DNA of 64,000 nucleotides from Gemmatimonas aurantiaca (GTDB lineage: Bacteria > Gemmatimonadota > Gemmatimonadetes > Gemmatimonadales > Gemmatimonadaceae), in the NCBI RefSeq assembly GCF_037190085.1, contig NZ_JBBCJO010000010.1:62001-126000 (forward strand), in the 5' to 3' direction. Shown here piece by piece: positions 25,710 to 35,196 of the stretch. The notes under the pieces are model-generated. The model made no database searches. It was not told where the DNA came from and saw only the letters and a program-made list of their open reading frames with translations. The stretch's first letter is position 1. Each line of letters starts with the position of its first letter. The position numbers were made by a program, and so were the translations under genes.

Positions 25710-28700
25710 ACCCCCTCAGCAAACTGACCGAATTTTCCGTGAAGCGGTGGCAGTTCACAGTGTTGCTGTTCCTCATGTTCGCGGCGCTCGGCGTGTCGAG
25801 CTGGATCGCCATCCCGCGGGCGGAAGATCCCGACTTTCCGGTGCCCATCTTCACCACGGTCGCGGTCTATCCCGGCGCCTCGCCGGAAGACATGGAGCAG
25901 CTGGTCACCGACCCCATCGAAAAGCAGATCAAGACGCTCACCAACATCCGCAAGCTCGAAAGCACGAGCTCCGACGGGGTTTCGGTGGTGAACGTGGAGT
26001 TCGATTCCGATGTCGACGCCGAACGCAAGTACGATCAGGTGCTGCGCGAGGTGAATGCCCTGCGTCCGTCCTTGCCGGCCGCGCTCACGCGTCTCGACGT
26101 GCAGCGCAATGAAAACTCCGACATCACCGTGTTCCAGGTGGCGTTGGTCGCGCCCTCGGCGCCCTATGCGCAGGTAGACGACATCGCCAAGCGGGTGGAG
26201 GACGCGCTCGAGCGTGTGCCCGGTGTGAAGCGGGCGCGGCGTGCAGCCGCACCGCCACGCGAGATGCAGGTGACGCTCGATCTGGGTCGTCTCGCGCGAC
26301 TCGGTATCACACCGGCGCAGGTGCTCAACGCCCTTGGCAGCGACAATACCCAGATCCCCGGCGGCTCCGTGGACGTGGGCACACGACGCTACAACGTGGC
26401 CACCACCGGCCGCTATCGCACGGCCAGCGATGTGGAACGCACCGTGATTGCCGGGGCGAACGGCGCCGTGGTGCGGGTGCAGGATGTCGCCACGGTGTCA
26501 TGGGGCGATGGCGATGCCGTCCACCTCGGTCGCTGGAACGGACAGCGCGCCATGTGGGTGACGGTGGCGGTACAGAAGGGGCAGAATGTGTCCGCGGTGA
26601 AGCAGAACGTCTGGGCCGAACTCGATCGTCTGGAGCGCACGCTGCCCTCGGGCATCACGCTGGCGCGCGGATTCGATCAATCGGAGAATGTCGATCGACG
26701 CCTGGCCCGGCTCGGTGAGGACTTCGTCATCGCCATCCTGCTCGTGCTCGTCACGCTGCTGCCGCTTGGCACGCGGGCGTCGATCATCGTGATGGTGTCC
26801 ATCCCGCTGTCGCTGGCGATGGCCGTGACGATGCTGCACATCACCGGCTACTCTCTCAATCAGCTCACCATCGTGGGCTTCGTGATCGCGCTGGGATTGC
26901 TGGTGGACGATTCCATCGTCGTGGTGGAGAACATCACGCGTTTTCTGCGCAATGGCTACACACGCACCGCGGCGGCCGTGGAAGCCACGAAGCAGATCGG
27001 TGTGGCCGTGCTGGGCGCCACTGGCACGTTGATCTTCGCCTTCGTGCCGCTGCTGTTCCTGCCCGGCCTGCCGGGCAAGTACATCCGTTCGTTGCCCATC
27101 GCGGTGGTGTACGCCGTGGTGGCCAGTCTCTTCGTCTCGCTCACGATCATTCCATTCCTCGCCAGCCGGCTCATGCCGCGCACCGATTCGGCGCATGGCA
27201 ATCGGGCGCTGCAATGGCTGGATGGTCTCATTCATCGCACCTACGCGCCGCTGCTGGGCCGGGCCATGGCACGCCCATGGGCCACCCTGGGAATCTCGGC
27301 GCTGCTGATCGTGGGGGCGTTTGCGCTGGTGCCGGCGGTGGGCTTCTCGCTGTTCCCCAAGGCCGGCACGCCGCAGTATCACGTGGACATCGCCACGCCC
27401 GATGGCACATCGCTGGCGGAAACCAATCGGGCGGTGACGTACGCCGAACAGCTCATCTCGGCGCATCCGCTCACGCGTGCGGTGATGGCCAACATCGGCA
27501 AGGACAATCCGATGGTGTACTACAATGTCTTTCAGCGCGCCGAAGCGCCCAATCGCGCCCAGTTGCTGGTCCTCTTGAAGGAGTACGACAACACGCGCAC
27601 GCCGCGCATGCTCGATTCGTTGCGTGAGAAGCTGGCGCTCTATCCGGGTGCGCGCATCGAACTCAAGGAATTCGAGAACGGTCCGCCCATCGATGCACCC
27701 ATTGCCATGCGTGTGGAAGGCACGAATCTCGACACCCTGCAGCGTATCGCGGCCCAGTACGAAGCCGTGTTGCAGCGCACCGAGGGCACCCAGTACGTGA
27801 ACAACCCGGTGCGCCTGCGCCGCTCCGATCTGCAACTGGTGGTGGACAAGCAGAAGGCCGGATTGCTGGGGGTTCCCAACGTCGAAGTGGAGCGCACCCT
27901 GCGCCTCGGGATCGCCGGCCTCGAGACGGGCACGATCCGCGCTGAAAATGGCGAGGAGTATCCACTCGTGGTGCGCATCGCGCACGACGGCCGGCCCACG
28001 CCGGACGCGCTGGAGCGGATCTTCGTGAGCAGCGTGACGGGGGCGATGGTGCCCCTCTCACAGCTCGCCAGCACGCGCTTCGATGCGTCACCCACCATCA
28101 TCGCGCACAAGGATCGTCAGCGCAGCGTGACCGTGACCAGCTACGTGCGATCGGGCTACAACACGGATGCGGTCACACGCACCGTCATCAGCCGTCTCGA
28201 TTCGATCGCGCTGCCGACTGGATACACGTTGCACCCCGCGGGGGAAATCGAGAGCCGAGAAGAGAGCTTCGGCGGCATCGGCAGCGCCATCATCGTGGCG
28301 GTGTTCGCGATTCTCGCCATTCTCGTGCTGGAGTTCCGGGACTTCCGCACCACACTGGTGGTGGCGTCCGTGATTCCCCTGGGCGTGGTGGGCGGGATCG
28401 TCGCGCTGTTGTTGAGCGGGTACACCCTGAGCTTCACCGCGATGATCGGATTCGTCGCGCTCGTGGGTATCGAGATCAAGACCAGCATTCTGCTGGTCGA
28501 TTTCACCGATCAGCTGCGACACGAAGGGGTTCCGCTCGACGAAGCCATCCGTCGCGCGGGCGAGATCCGCTTCCTGCCCATCGTGCTCACCACGCTCACC
28601 GCCATCGGCGGGCTGCTACCGCTCGCGGTGCAGGGATCGGGACTGTATTCACCGCTGGCCTGGGTGATCATCGGCGGGCTGGTGTCGAGCACGCTCATCG

Positions 28701-28768
28701 CGCGTCTCGTGACGCCGGTGCTGTACCGCATGCTCGCACCAGCCCTGGAACCGACGACTGCTTCGTGA
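25706..28768 (+). CDS. RND multidrug-type efflux transporter (HAE1/AcrB family)
   Basis: A 1020-residue inner-membrane transporter with the RND layout: a helix near the N-terminus, a large periplasmic loop, a block of helices (DFVIAILLVLVTLLPLGTR and VGFVIALGLLVDDSIVVVEN, with the proton-relay Asp pair in LLVDDSIVV), a second loop and a final helix block ending in FLPIVLTTLTAIGGLLPLA. It uses proton import to expel small molecules through the adaptor and TolC partners. The start is a GTG coupled to the adaptor stop. Substrate range is unknown. It converges on the BON lipoprotein gene, with both stop codons inside a TGATCAC repeat cluster. Confidence 0.95.
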   Translation: MNPLSKLTEFSVKRWQFTVLLFLMFAALGVSSWIAIPRAEDPDFPVPIFTTVAVYPGASPEDMEQLVTDPIEKQIKTLTNIRKLESTSSDGVSVVNVEFDSDVDAERKYDQVLREVNALRPSLPAALTRLDVQRNENSDITVFQVALVAPSAPYAQVDDIAKRVEDALERVPGVKRARRAAAPPREMQVTLDLGRLARLGITPAQVLNALGSDNTQIPGGSVDVGTRRYNVATTGRYRTASDVERTVIAGANGAVVRVQDVATVSWGDGDAVHLGRWNGQRAMWVTVAVQKGQNVSAVKQNVWAELDRLERTLPSGITLARGFDQSENVDRRLARLGEDFVIAILLVLVTLLPLGTRASIIVMVSIPLSLAMAVTMLHITGYSLNQLTIVGFVIALGLLVDDSIVVVENITRFLRNGYTRTAAAVEATKQIGVAVLGATGTLIFAFVPLLFLPGLPGKYIRSLPIAVVYAVVASLFVSLTIIPFLASRLMPRTDSAHGNRALQWLDGLIHRTYAPLLGRAMARPWATLGISALLIVGAFALVPAVGFSLFPKAGTPQYHVDIATPDGTSLAETNRAVTYAEQLISAHPLTRAVMANIGKDNPMVYYNVFQRAEAPNRAQLLVLLKEYDNTRTPRMLDSLREKLALYPGARIELKEFENGPPIDAPIAMRVEGTNLDTLQRIAAQYEAVLQRTEGTQYVNNPVRLRRSDLQLVVDKQKAGLLGVPNVEVERTLRLGIAGLETGTIRAENGEEYPLVVRIAHDGRPTPDALERIFVSSVTGAMVPLSQLASTRFDASPTIIAHKDRQRSVTVTSYVRSGYNTDAVTRTVISRLDSIALPTGYTLHPAGEIESREESFGGIGSAIIVAVFAILAILVLEFRDFRTTLVVASVIPLGVVGGIVALLLSGYTLSFTAMIGFVALVGIEIKTSILLVDFTDQLRHEGVPLDEAIRRAGEIRFLPIVLTTLTAIGGLLPLAVQGSGLYSPLAWVIIGGLVSSTLIARLVTPVLYRMLAPALEPTTAS

Positions 28769-28820
28769 TCACGAAAGTGACCACTGCTTCATGATCACCC
28801 GATGATCACTCGGTGATCAC
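28766..28820. repeat. four TGATCAC motifs between convergent genes
   Basis: TGATCAC occurs at 28766, 28792, 28803 and 28814. The first includes the RND stop codon and the last includes the BON-gene stop codon (minus strand). Spacing is 26, 11 and 11 bp. The core TGATCA is self-complementary. It could be a binding-site cluster or slipped duplication. Confidence 0.6.
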
Positions 28821-29179
28821 TTCGGCTTCACCGTGAGATCGTTCACGACGGTGTAGCCGGTCGCCTTGGCGACGGTGATCTCCTCGGCGATCTGCTTCTG
28901 TGCCGCGGTCGGCACGGAACCGTGCAGCGTCACCGTCTTGGTGTTCTCGTCCGTATCGACGTTGATGTTGCTGGCGTCGATACGCGAATCGGTGGTGAGC
29001 GCGGTCTTCACCTGACCGGTCTGGAGCGCACCTTCCACCTTGGTGCCGGCATCCGCGGCCACCTCGGCCGTCTTGTCGGCGGCGTTCTCGGCGTCTTTCT
29101 TGACTCCTTCTGCTGTATTGCCGCAGGCGGCCGTGATGGAGAGCACGGCCAGCGTGGCAAGAATTCGACGTGAATACAT
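28817..29179 (-). CDS. BON-domain lipoprotein
   Basis: A 120-residue protein from the ATG at 29179, which is preceded on its strand by AGGAGCT at good spacing; an earlier in-frame ATG at 29221 is rejected. The lipobox is SITAAC. An Ala/Asp-rich helical spacer (about residues 20-55) is followed by one BON domain (NINVDTDENTKTVTLHGSVP and ITVAKATGYTVVNDLTVKPK). It is likely envelope-anchored. It resembles the second BON lipoprotein of the window at 20602 but has one domain instead of two. Confidence 0.85.
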   Translation of the reverse strand: MYSRRILATLAVLSITAACGNTAEGVKKDAENAADKTAEVAADAGTKVEGALQTGQVKTALTTDSRIDASNINVDTDENTKTVTLHGSVPTAAQKQIAEEITVAKATGYTVVNDLTVKPK

Positions 29180-29353
29180 GGGAGCTCCTGGCTGAGGGAA
29201 CCGTTCGAACATCGGTCTCAATTCGGTCTGAACATCGGCGGGTATGGGCGAGGTACACCCCCCGATCTCTTACGACCCGTGTCACATCACGAAGGTCCGG
29301 CGTTTTGGTGATATGGCGCACACGGCGCCGTATCGTCCCTGCGTCTCCGCCGC

Positions 29354-30025
29354 CTACTCTGTGGGCAAGGCGGCGAGCTTCCCGCCGAGCTCGGTGAATC
29401 CGCGCGCGGTGGCCATCATGGCCGGCGTGCTGCCGTCCTCGGTGAGCGCATGCGCATCGGCCCCACGCGCGATGAGCAGTTCGCAGAGAGCCTGATCTCC
29501 CCGCGATGCCGCCAGGTGCAAGGGCGTGACATTGTGCGCGCCACGCGCTTCCACGTCGGCACCGGCAAAAACGAGGCGGCGCACGATCGTGCTGTTGGTG
29601 GCACCGGCCAGTGCCGCGTGCAGCGGGGTGTTGCGCGTGGCGTTCGTGCTCAGTGCATCCAGCGGCGCGCCGTGATCGATGAGCAGCGCCACGGCATCCA
29701 CATGACCGAAAAACGCCGCGAGATGCAACGGCGTCCATCCATCGCTGCTGCGACGCACGCGGGCATCGTCGTCGTTTTCGATGGCGCTGCGGAGCGCCGT
29801 CACATCGCCCAGTGCCGCGGCCTCCGCCGCGTCGGGCACACGACCGTGCAGCAGCAGGGGGGCGAGCTCCGGTGCGCCGATGTAGCAGGTGTGCAGCACG
29901 AGCGACTCCCCTCCGGTGGCCCGGTGGGTCGACAACGCGGGATCTTCGCGCAGCAGGCGCTCGATGGTATCGCGATCCCGCCCGCGAATGGCGGTCAGCA
30001 GCGTTTCAGGTGCCGTGGGGATCAT
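29354..30025 (-). CDS. ankyrin-repeat protein
   Basis: A 223-residue protein with at least three clear ankyrin repeats in the C-terminal half: DGWTPLHLAAFFGHVDAVAL, then NTPLHAALAG, then NVTPLHLAASRGDQALCELL. The N-terminal half is probably two degenerate repeats. It has no signal peptide or membrane segment. Ankyrin repeats bind proteins. It lies about 100 bp downstream of the large kinase gene on the same strand, so it may be co-transcribed and may act with it, but that is inference. Confidence 0.85.
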   Translation of the reverse strand: MIPTAPETLLTAIRGRDRDTIERLLREDPALSTHRATGGESLVLHTCYIGAPELAPLLLHGRVPDAAEAAALGDVTALRSAIENDDDARVRRSSDGWTPLHLAAFFGHVDAVALLIDHGAPLDALSTNATRNTPLHAALAGATNSTIVRRLVFAGADVEARGAHNVTPLHLAASRGDQALCELLIARGADAHALTEDGSTPAMMATARGFTELGGKLAALPTE

Positions 30026-30069
30026 GGAACCGTTCTCGGGAGGAGGGGAGTCAGGTCGATGGATCAGCC

Positions 30070-30105
30070 GATGTATCTGATGTATCTGATGTGTCCGATG
30101 TATTT
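30070..30105. repeat. 9-bp tandem repeat, four units
   Basis: GATGTATCT, GATGTATCT, GATGTGTCC and GATGTATTT run in series between the kinase stop and the ankyrin start. It occupies the leader of the ankyrin gene on the minus strand. Confidence 0.7.
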
Positions 30106-30126
30106 GTCGACATATCTGCCGCCCTG

Positions 30127-33100
30127 TCAGCTCGGGCGACTCATTGGCGTATCGCGCAATCGGGCCACGGCTTCCCGCGCTTCCCGCAACTGCGGTTGCA
30201 GCGGGCTTTCCGCTTCCTTCCACAGCGTGAGGAATTGTTCGTAGGCCTCGATGGCCTTGTCCTTCTCTCCCAGCTGTTCGTACAGCCGCCCGCGCAGGGC
30301 GAACTGCCGCACATAGACCGGCCATGTGAGTTCCAGCGCTTCGCTGCGTTGGAAACGCGCCGGATCGATGGTTTCGAGGGTTTCCACGGCCCGGCGCGGG
30401 TTGCCGAGTTCGGTGAGAACGAGCGCACGCGTCACGATGCGAAGACCGGTGGAGCCGATATTCGATTTCCTGAGGGAATCCGGCGTGGGGAATGTGCGGG
30501 CGATGCGCTGCGCGGTGGCGGTGTCGTGGCGCTGGATCGCGAGCAACGCCTCCAGTTCCGGATAGCCCACCGTGTCGCCCTGCGCCTTCACGATGTTCAG
30601 CGCCATGTTCGCATAGGATGAATCGCGTGTGGCCAGATACATCATGTAGGCGCTCACCCGATCCTGCCGTGTGGGTGGCAACTGCCCGAGCTTGTGTGCG
30701 ATGTCGTTGAATTGGGAGCGTTCGGCGGCGGTGAGTGGCACGCCGGCCCCGATTCGCACCGACAGCGCCAGCCATTGGGCCACGGTCTGCGTGGGCACCT
30801 GCTGCACCATGGGCAGCATGACGGTGGAGTTCGTCAGCAGATTGGACGCGGTGGTCAGGAGCGACAACCGACCCGACAGGCCCGCGACGCCCATGGCATC
30901 GGTGAGAGCGGTGTAGCGCTCACCGATCGACAGATCGCGCAGGGAATCGACCGACATGCGATTCAGCTGATCGACATAGGCCTGACCGATGCCCGGCGTG
31001 AGTTGCCGGGCGCGGATACGGAGGATACGCCACGACAACGCCGGACTGTTGGTGGTGGAACGGGCCATCGCGGCCTGGAGCACCTTCACCGCGCTGTCCG
31101 GCATGCCCGAGGCTTCCAGATTGGTGGCCAGCGCGAATCGCGGCTGGATGGCATCGGGGTCGGCGGCAATCCAGCCCATCGCGGCATCACGGGCGCGTGC
31201 GCTGGCGGCCGTTCGCAGGGCGGCCACCTGATCCGGCGTACCGATGCGCCGTTCGTAAGCGTCGATGCCACCGGGCTTGATGGAGTCGTTCACCAGCACG
31301 AGGAACGATCGCGGAACCGCGGCGCGCTCGTACAGATCCACCAGGTGTTGAAAGGCGAGATGGAAGGTCGAGTCGAGCTTGATGGTGCGACGGAATGCCT
31401 GGAGCGACTCGTTGAGATATTTCGCCGTGCTGTCGGCGGAACGCCCATAGTTGGAGTTCCAGACGAGATGGAAATCGGCGTCGGCCAGCGCGTACCACGC
31501 CTCGGCGTCGAGCGAATCGGCGGCGACGAGTTTCGCGAGACGATTGCGCGCCGCGAGGAACGACGCCCGCGATGCGTCGCCATTGGACGCGCCCATGTTC
31601 ACGAAACCGCGCGTCAGTTCGGCATGACCACGCACGATCTCCTGCTGACGGGCCGGCAACCGCGACGCGTACTGCACGGCGCGATCGGCATCGGACAGCA
31701 TCGAACTGTCCATGCGGCTGAGCCACCCCTGTTCGAGCGAACGGCGATAGTAGGCCAGGGCAAATGTCGAATCGAGTCCGATGGCCTGCGAAAAAAGCGA
31801 GTCGGCTTCGTCGAGCCGCCAGGAGTTCAGCGCCCGCAATCCGCTCAGATACAGACGATAGGCTTCCACCGACGTGGTGGTCTGCGCCGCGAGATCGAGC
31901 GACACCCGCGGTCCGCCGACGAGATCCAGCAGCTCGCCGGCCAACTGCTCGAAAAGCCCGCGTGGATCGGCCGTGCGCAGCGCCGCCGCACGGGCACGAT
32001 CGGTGACTTTCCCGGAGCGGACATCGTACAGATTGGCCGTCGCGATGACGGAGTCGCCGGCGAGTGTGAGTTGGCCAAGGACCACACGACCCGCCCCGGC
32101 GCGCCGGGCCAGACGTTGTGCGTCTTCGAGACCCACGCGCCGCGCTTCGTCGAGACGTTCATCGCGCAGCAGATCGAGCGTGCGTTCGTACTCGACCACG
32201 TGCAGATCCTTCCACTGCGCCAGGGAAAGCGTGAGCATGTTGAGCCCCCCTTCCCGCAGCCAGTCGAGCGAACGATCGGGACTCTGCACCTCGAACGGCG
32301 CCACCAGCCACTCCGTGTCGTTCGCCCGGCCGCGCCCCGTCGCAAAGAAGGCCGCGGCAGCGATCGTGGCCGCGGCCACTGCACCACCGATGATCCAGCG
32401 TCGTGCACCACGGGAACCGCGCGAGGCCTCACCCGGTGTCACATGCCGGTTCGCCGGTGGGCCAGGCGGACCCGTATGCTGCACGGGGTGCGTTGACACG
32501 CCCGGCGGTACGACGCCGGGAATGGGTGTCGGCGGCGTCCCCATACCCGGGACGCCCGTGCCGGTGATCGCCGCGGCAAAATCCCGCCCGCGGGCCCAGC
32601 GCTCCTCGGGTTTCTTGCGCAACAGGACGTCGATGGCCTGTGCCGTGGTCGCCGACAGGCCCGGCGCCGATATCGTGAGCGAAGGCACCTGCTCGGTGAG
32701 ATGCTTGATGAGCACCGTGGCCGCACTCGTGGCGTCCACCGCCGGCGCACCGGTGAACATCTCGACCGCGATGAGTCCCAGGGAATAGAGATCGCTGCGT
32801 CCGTCGAGATGTTGTTCACCGCCGGCCTGCTCGGGGCTCATGTAGCGCGGCGAGCCGAGAACGAAGCCGACACCGGTGATCTGCGCGCTGCCCTGGAGCG
32901 CGCGCGCGACACCAAAATCGGTGAGCATGGCGCGTCCGGTCTCCCGGTCGAGCAGCACATTCTCCGGCTTCACGTCGCGATGCACCACGCCGGCGGCATG
33001 CGCATAATCGAGCGCCAGTCCCAGATCGTGCAGAATGGAGACGCCATCGGCTTCACTGAGTGTGCCTTCGCGGGTCAGCCGTTCACGCAGACTCTCCCCG

Positions 33101-33441
33101 GGCACGAACTCCATGACGAAGTACAGGAGTCCGTCCACCTCACCGGCGGCATACACGGCGACGATGTTCGGATGCCGCAGACGGGCCACCGTGCGGGACT
33201 CGAGCACGAAGCGCTGACGGAGCTCCGCACTCGCCGCCATGTCGGGCGACACCACCTTGATGGCCACCGGCCGGTCGAGCGCTTCGTCGTGTGCGCGGAA
33301 GACGGCACCCATGCCGCCCTGCCCCAGCAGTCCCTCCACGCGGTACTGGCCCGCGAGGGCGATACGAAGTCGGGACTCGATGTCCTCTGGGGCCGGGTCG
33401 CTCATGGCGGAAACTTGGGGCATGGATCGACGAAACTCCAT
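30127..33441 (-). CDS. Ser/Thr protein kinase with membrane helix and large TPR-like periplasmic or cytoplasmic tail
   Basis: A 1104-residue protein. Residues about 35-300 form a Hanks-type kinase with LLGQGGMGAVFRAHD, VAIKVV, catalytic VVHRDVKPENVLL, LTDFGVARAL and the substrate-lobe GSPRYMSPEQAGG. A Pro/Gly linker, one membrane helix (IIGGAVAAATIAAAAFF) and about 720 residues follow. These contain a TolB-N-like beta segment (VVLGQLTLAGDSVIATANLY) and many helical TPR-like repeats (LAYYRRSLEQGWLSR and the final GRLYEQLGEKDKAIEAYEQF). The start MEFRR is preferred over MSDPAP, 12 codons later, because the paralogue at 33523 preserves the same 12-codon leader without gaps. It probably senses envelope or cellular signals. 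Confidence 0.9.
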   Translation of the reverse strand: MEFRRSMPQVSAMSDPAPEDIESRLRIALAGQYRVEGLLGQGGMGAVFRAHDEALDRPVAIKVVSPDMAASAELRQRFVLESRTVARLRHPNIVAVYAAGEVDGLLYFVMEFVPGESLRERLTREGTLSEADGVSILHDLGLALDYAHAAGVVHRDVKPENVLLDRETGRAMLTDFGVARALQGSAQITGVGFVLGSPRYMSPEQAGGEQHLDGRSDLYSLGLIAVEMFTGAPAVDATSAATVLIKHLTEQVPSLTISAPGLSATTAQAIDVLLRKKPEERWARGRDFAAAITGTGVPGMGTPPTPIPGVVPPGVSTHPVQHTGPPGPPANRHVTPGEASRGSRGARRWIIGGAVAAATIAAAAFFATGRGRANDTEWLVAPFEVQSPDRSLDWLREGGLNMLTLSLAQWKDLHVVEYERTLDLLRDERLDEARRVGLEDAQRLARRAGAGRVVLGQLTLAGDSVIATANLYDVRSGKVTDRARAAALRTADPRGLFEQLAGELLDLVGGPRVSLDLAAQTTTSVEAYRLYLSGLRALNSWRLDEADSLFSQAIGLDSTFALAYYRRSLEQGWLSRMDSSMLSDADRAVQYASRLPARQQEIVRGHAELTRGFVNMGASNGDASRASFLAARNRLAKLVAADSLDAEAWYALADADFHLVWNSNYGRSADSTAKYLNESLQAFRRTIKLDSTFHLAFQHLVDLYERAAVPRSFLVLVNDSIKPGGIDAYERRIGTPDQVAALRTAASARARDAAMGWIAADPDAIQPRFALATNLEASGMPDSAVKVLQAAMARSTTNSPALSWRILRIRARQLTPGIGQAYVDQLNRMSVDSLRDLSIGERYTALTDAMGVAGLSGRLSLLTTASNLLTNSTVMLPMVQQVPTQTVAQWLALSVRIGAGVPLTAAERSQFNDIAHKLGQLPPTRQDRVSAYMMYLATRDSSYANMALNIVKAQGDTVGYPELEALLAIQRHDTATAQRIARTFPTPDSLRKSNIGSTGLRIVTRALVLTELGNPRRAVETLETIDPARFQRSEALELTWPVYVRQFALRGRLYEQLGEKDKAIEAYEQFLTLWKEAESPLQPQLREAREAVARLRDTPMSRPS

Positions 33442-33522
33442 GAAACCCTGCCATCGAACCGTTTGTTCACACGGTGGTCACTCCCGTGGCCACCGGTGGG
33501 CCAACAGGGGAAGCAGGACAGG

Positions 33523-35196
33523 TCAGCGCTCCTGCCCCCGACGCCACGCCTCGAGTGCGGCGACTCGCTGTTCCAGTGAGGGCGTGGCCTCCACGTCCGA
33601 TGTCGTATGGCGGCGCGCCGTCGACGGGACCGTCCCGGCCACAGGAACCGGCGTGGGAATCGTGTAGGTCGCCGTCTGCGGATACACACCGCTCGTGAAC
33701 AACTGCATCACCAGACGGCCCGGCCACCCCGCCCAGATCCAGGCGAAGAGCCGTTCGCCCGCACTGGCCCGGAGCGGCGACCGCAGCAGACCCACGATCG
33801 ACACCCCGCGCATCACGTAGGCAGCGAGCAGGATGATCACCCCGGGCCGTGAGACCCCATACCACCCCGGTCGGAGTTCGACACGCATCGTACGCAGGAC
33901 CCACTGCTGCAGCAGGAACGACACCAGGAACCCGACCACCATGATCACGATCTGCCGTCGCCGTCGTGCGACCACGTGACCATTGGCCCGGAGCTGCGCC
34001 CGTTCGGCCGCGCGCTCCTCACCCAGCGCGCGAAAACCGGCCTGGATGGCTTCCACATGGAAGCCCCGCAGCACCACATGGCGCAGCTGATGCACGGTCT
34101 GCGCGAGCCGTCCCCAGAGCACCGCCGCCAGCAGGACGACGGGCAGGATGACGTCGAGATCGCCCATGCCCTGCCGGGCGAGGAAGCCGTAGCCCAGGGG
34201 GATGAGCAGCGCCCCGAACAACACCACCAGCGACACCTGGCCGAGTTCCTGCGCCAGCAGGCGCACCGGCAGGGGAATCTCCGCGCCCCGCAATGACGTC
34301 ACGTCCAGGGCATCCACCACCGCCTCGGCGTTGGCGAAGCGTTCTTCCGGCGCCTTGCGCACGCACCGGTCCACCATCTCGGCCAGCGGCGCCGGCACGT
34401 CGGCGCGCATCGAGATCACGGGAGGCACCGGCTCGGTGAGCTGTTTCACCAGCACCTTCTGTGTGTTCTCGCCCGTAACGGCGGGCCGACCCGTCAGCGC
34501 GAACCACGCCACGAGACCGAGCGAATAGAGATCGCTGCGACCATCGATGTCGTCGCCCGACGCCTGCTCGGGGCTCATGTACTCGGGGGTGCCCACCACT
34601 TCGCCCACCCGCGTGAGACCGGCCCGCGTACCGGACACCGGCGCCGCATGCACCGAACGCGAGATGCCAAAATCCATCAGCATCGCGCGGCCCGTGGCCC
34701 GCTCGATCATGATGTTGTCGGGCTTGATGTCGCGATGCACGACACCGCGCCCATGAGCATAGGCCAGCGCATACGCGATGTCCTGCAGCATCCGCACGAC
34801 ATCGCGCACCGGAAGCGCGCCAGTCCGCGCCACCAGATCGGCGAGACTCTCCCCTTCCACATAGCCCATGGCATAGGCGAGCAGCGAGGCATGTTCCTCG
34901 ATGCTGAAAACCGGGACGATGTTGGGGTGCGAAAAACCGGCGGTGGTGCGCATTTCGCGGAGGAACCGCTCGCGCAGGTCGGGCTGGGTCGCAAATTCTG
35001 CCGGCAGCACCTTGAGGGCCACCGGCCGGTCCAGCGCTTCGTCGTGTGCACGGAAGACGGCGCCCATGCCGCCCTGCCCCAGCAATCCGTCCATGCGATA
35101 CCGTCCCGCAAGGGCGGTACGAAGTCGTGACTCGATCTCCTGGGTCGAGGCGATACTCATGGCGGTAACTTGTCTTCGAAACCGACGAAACTCCAT
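33523..35196 (-). CDS. Ser/Thr protein kinase with C-terminal membrane domain
   Basis: A 557-residue paralogue of the upstream-strand neighbour at 30127. The Hanks kinase domain shows GLLGQGGMGAVFRAHDEALD, VALKVLPAEF, VVHRDIKPDNIMI, LMDFGISRSV and EYMSPEQASGDD. From about residue 345 there are four or five hydrophobic segments (VVLFGALLIPLGYGFL, VILPVVLLAAVLWG, IVIMVVGFLVSFLLQQW, GVIILLAAYVMRG), so the tail is a membrane domain rather than TPRs. GGGAGA lies seven bases before the MEFRR start at 35196; MSIAS at 35160 is the alternative. The 35196 start shares its CATG with the divergent phosphodiesterase gene, an unusual arrangement. Confidence 0.9.
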   Translation of the reverse strand: MEFRRFRRQVTAMSIASTQEIESRLRTALAGRYRMDGLLGQGGMGAVFRAHDEALDRPVALKVLPAEFATQPDLRERFLREMRTTAGFSHPNIVPVFSIEEHASLLAYAMGYVEGESLADLVARTGALPVRDVVRMLQDIAYALAYAHGRGVVHRDIKPDNIMIERATGRAMLMDFGISRSVHAAPVSGTRAGLTRVGEVVGTPEYMSPEQASGDDIDGRSDLYSLGLVAWFALTGRPAVTGENTQKVLVKQLTEPVPPVISMRADVPAPLAEMVDRCVRKAPEERFANAEAVVDALDVTSLRGAEIPLPVRLLAQELGQVSLVVLFGALLIPLGYGFLARQGMGDLDVILPVVLLAAVLWGRLAQTVHQLRHVVLRGFHVEAIQAGFRALGEERAAERAQLRANGHVVARRRRQIVIMVVGFLVSFLLQQWVLRTMRVELRPGWYGVSRPGVIILLAAYVMRGVSIVGLLRSPLRASAGERLFAWIWAGWPGRLVMQLFTSGVYPQTATYTIPTPVPVAGTVPSTARRHTTSDVEATPSLEQRVAALEAWRRGQER

